Shown: positions 5,659 to 5,873 of the stretch, in pieces
Layout of the letters: each line of letters opens with the position of its first letter
Numbering within the stretch: the stretch's first letter is position 1
Assembly (NCBI GenBank): GCA_029935255.1
Contig: JAOZKS010000170.1
Coordinates: 1-5,873, forward strand
Direction: 5' to 3'
DNA: 5,873 nt
Source: Pontiella sp.
GTDB taxonomy: Bacteria > Verrucomicrobiota > Kiritimatiellia > Kiritimatiellales > Pontiellaceae
The notes under the pieces: generated by a model
Database searches by the model: none
What the model saw: the letters and a program-made list of their open reading frames with translations, nothing else
Told to the model about the DNA's origin: nothing
Program-made: the position numbers and the translations under genes

Positions 5659-5873
5659 CTATTTCAATTGCACATCGACCTTGTAGAACCCACTACCTTC
5701 GGCACCGTGCACGGTGTCGGTGTAGCTATTTTGCGGGAATTCGATGCCGGTTTCCAAGGTTTGGAACCCGGATAGCAGGTTGGTGCTCCACTGGATGCTG
5801 TAGAGGCGGTCGGGGATCGAGATCCATTCCACCACAAAACAGTTGGTTCCACCCACCTCCGCAAGCGTTTGGC
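5659..5873 (-). CDS. C-terminal end of a probable secreted protein (5' end outside the window)
   Basis: The frame is open from the right edge to a TAG at 5659-5661, leaving about 70 residues of the C terminus. The internal GTG at 5854-5856 is not the start, because the frame continues upstream as QTLAEV. The sequence has the look of the short beta-rich module that ends many secreted PVC proteins: an FVVEW strand, then IPDRLYSIQWSTNLLSGFQT, then PQNSYTDTVH and a final GFYKVDVQLK. Function cannot be told because the main body is missing; such tails occur on sulfatases, other hydrolases and adhesin-like proteins. It runs in the same direction as the next two genes, 223 bp upstream of the barrel gene. 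A near-perfect 25-bp inverted repeat (5747-5771) lies inside it. Confidence 0.75.
   Translation of the reverse strand, partial: QTLAEVGGTNCFVVEWISIPDRLYSIQWSTNLLSGFQTLETGIEFPQNSYTDTVHGAEGSGFYKVDVQLK
5747..5771. repeat. 25-bp near-perfect inverted repeat inside a coding region
   Basis: The arms CCGGTTTCCAA (5747-5757) and TTGGAACCCGG (5761-5771) pair at 10 of 11 positions around a 3-base centre. The core 14-mer TCCAAGGTTTGGAA occurs again at 5374-5387, inside the signal-peptide region of the barrel gene. In both genes it encodes FQTLE. It may be a coding coincidence, a protein-binding palindrome or a dispersed repeat. Confidence 0.5.

Overview
The window looks like a piece of a Gram-negative (diderm) genome from the PVC superphylum. 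The best guess is Kiritimatiellota, for example a Pontiella-like marine bacterium. This is an inference from protein style, not a database match. The grounds are a large secreted GLUG-repeat protein whose C-terminal module carries a 'GDGIPN..KY..GL' motif, a second protein ending in a short secreted-protein module (Y-x-IQWSTNL near the start, GFYKV at the end), weak or absent Shine-Dalgarno sequences, and a mobile-element scar of the RAYT (REP-associated tyrosine transposase) type.

All three credible genes lie on the minus strand, so the window is read right to left. (1) 5659-5873 is the 3' end of a probable secreted protein whose start lies beyond the right edge. (2) A 223-bp gap (5436-5658) holds a 12-bp direct repeat with copies exactly 100 bp apart and a tiny broken reading frame behind a strong ribosome binding site. 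(3) 4164-5435 encodes a 423-aa outer-membrane beta-barrel of the Omp85/BamA superfamily with a signal peptide but no POTRA domains. (4) A 271-bp AT-rich gap (3893-4163) follows. (5) 512-3892 encodes a 1126-aa exported protein made of two homologous GLUG beta-helix modules separated by an Ig-like domain. (6) 1-511 has no intact gene. It holds the first 23 codons of a RAYT transposase, six copies of TGACCCC in two clusters, a perfect GAAA-capped stem-loop and a probable intrinsic terminator for the GLUG gene.

The most interesting points are two. One is the adjacency of a POTRA-less Omp85 barrel and a cysteine-rich, internally duplicated GLUG surface protein, which could be a functional secretion or surface pair (hypothesis only). 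The other is the RAYT scar with its family of GGGGTCAG repeats, one of which sits inside the likely terminator of the GLUG gene. I found no CRISPR array, tRNA, rRNA or complete insertion sequence.
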